Positions 63,933 through 64,000 of a DNA stretch of 64,000 bases are shown here, one piece after another (position 1 is the stretch's first letter; every line of letters starts with the position of its first letter). The translations under genes were made by a program, and so were the position numbers. The notes under the pieces are model-generated. The model saw only the letters and a list, made by a program, of their open reading frames with translations, did no database searches and was not told the origin of the DNA. The stretch comes from Psoroptes ovis (Eukaryota; Arthropoda; Arachnida; Sarcoptiformes; Psoroptidae): positions 3,659,001-3,723,000 of the forward strand of contig PQWQ01000005.1 of the NCBI GenBank assembly GCA_002943765.1. The letters are read 5' to 3'.

Positions 63933-64000
63933 ATAGGTTGTCCGGAAAGTTTTGGCCAATTTTCATTGATCAACTCTATCGTGATTAAACCGAATGAACT
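63933..64000 (+). repeat. MITE family A, forward, cut by window end
   Basis: Left AATAGGTTGTCCGG; the window stops in the right arm after GAATGAACT. Confidence 0.9.

Larger units (their letters stand above)
58847..64000. other. Probable intron of the 58735 gene, nine MITEs
   Basis: Starts with GTAAGT. Contains T27 (62163-62189), a TG run (60240-60254) and a CTG/GCA cluster (60849-60864). No downstream exon is recognised. Confidence 0.35.

Overview
The window is eukaryotic nuclear DNA: very AT-rich, with GT-AG introns, many di-, tri- and tetranucleotide repeats (TGAA, ATT, ATC, AC) and poly-T runs. The only firmly identified gene, a full-length ABCC/MRP transporter with mostly 58-102 bp introns, fits an arthropod. 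An acariform mite such as a dust or scab mite is my best guess, from composition, compact introns and simple repeats. That guess is inference and was not tested.

Layout. 1-14,233 has no supported gene. 14,317-24,345 (minus strand) is a complete 14-exon ABC transporter gene of subfamily C. I joined the exons by hand from splice signals and family alignment. All phases agree and give 4,830 nt, 1,609 residues plus stop, including a 21-residue first exon. 24,346-35,101 is non-coding apart from weak orphan ORFs. 35,102-35,541 (minus) is an exon of an unrecognised coiled-coil protein. 35,542-58,734 has no supported gene. 58,735-58,846 (plus) is a probable first coding exon with a signal-peptide-like sequence and a strong splice donor, so the rest of the window may be its first intron.

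The dominant structure is a dense field of 77 short inverted-repeat elements of about 80-95 bp, roughly a tenth of the window. They start with TTAGGTTGTCC or a close variant, end with its reverse complement, and are commonly flanked by TA, which points to non-autonomous mariner-type MITEs. No transposase is present. I use three families. Family A (63 copies, 38 forward and 25 reverse) has outer arms with CCGAAAAGTTC and an asymmetric core; forward copies read GGCCGATTTTCAT, then CAACTCTATTG, then GATTAAGC. Family B (7 copies) has CCCATAAGTTCTTGCCG arms and a short A-rich loop, forming almost a perfect hairpin. Family C (6 copies) has CCG-type outer arms like A, but its inner arms (TTTTGCCGAT / ATCGGCAAAA) also pair. 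One copy is a B/C hybrid. Ten copies lie in introns of the transporter gene, so they should be transcribed as hairpins.

The longest MITE-free gaps in the gene-bearing part of the window lie around the transporter 5' end, the coiled-coil exon and the signal-peptide exon. Several other short perfect hairpins are unrelated to the MITEs.
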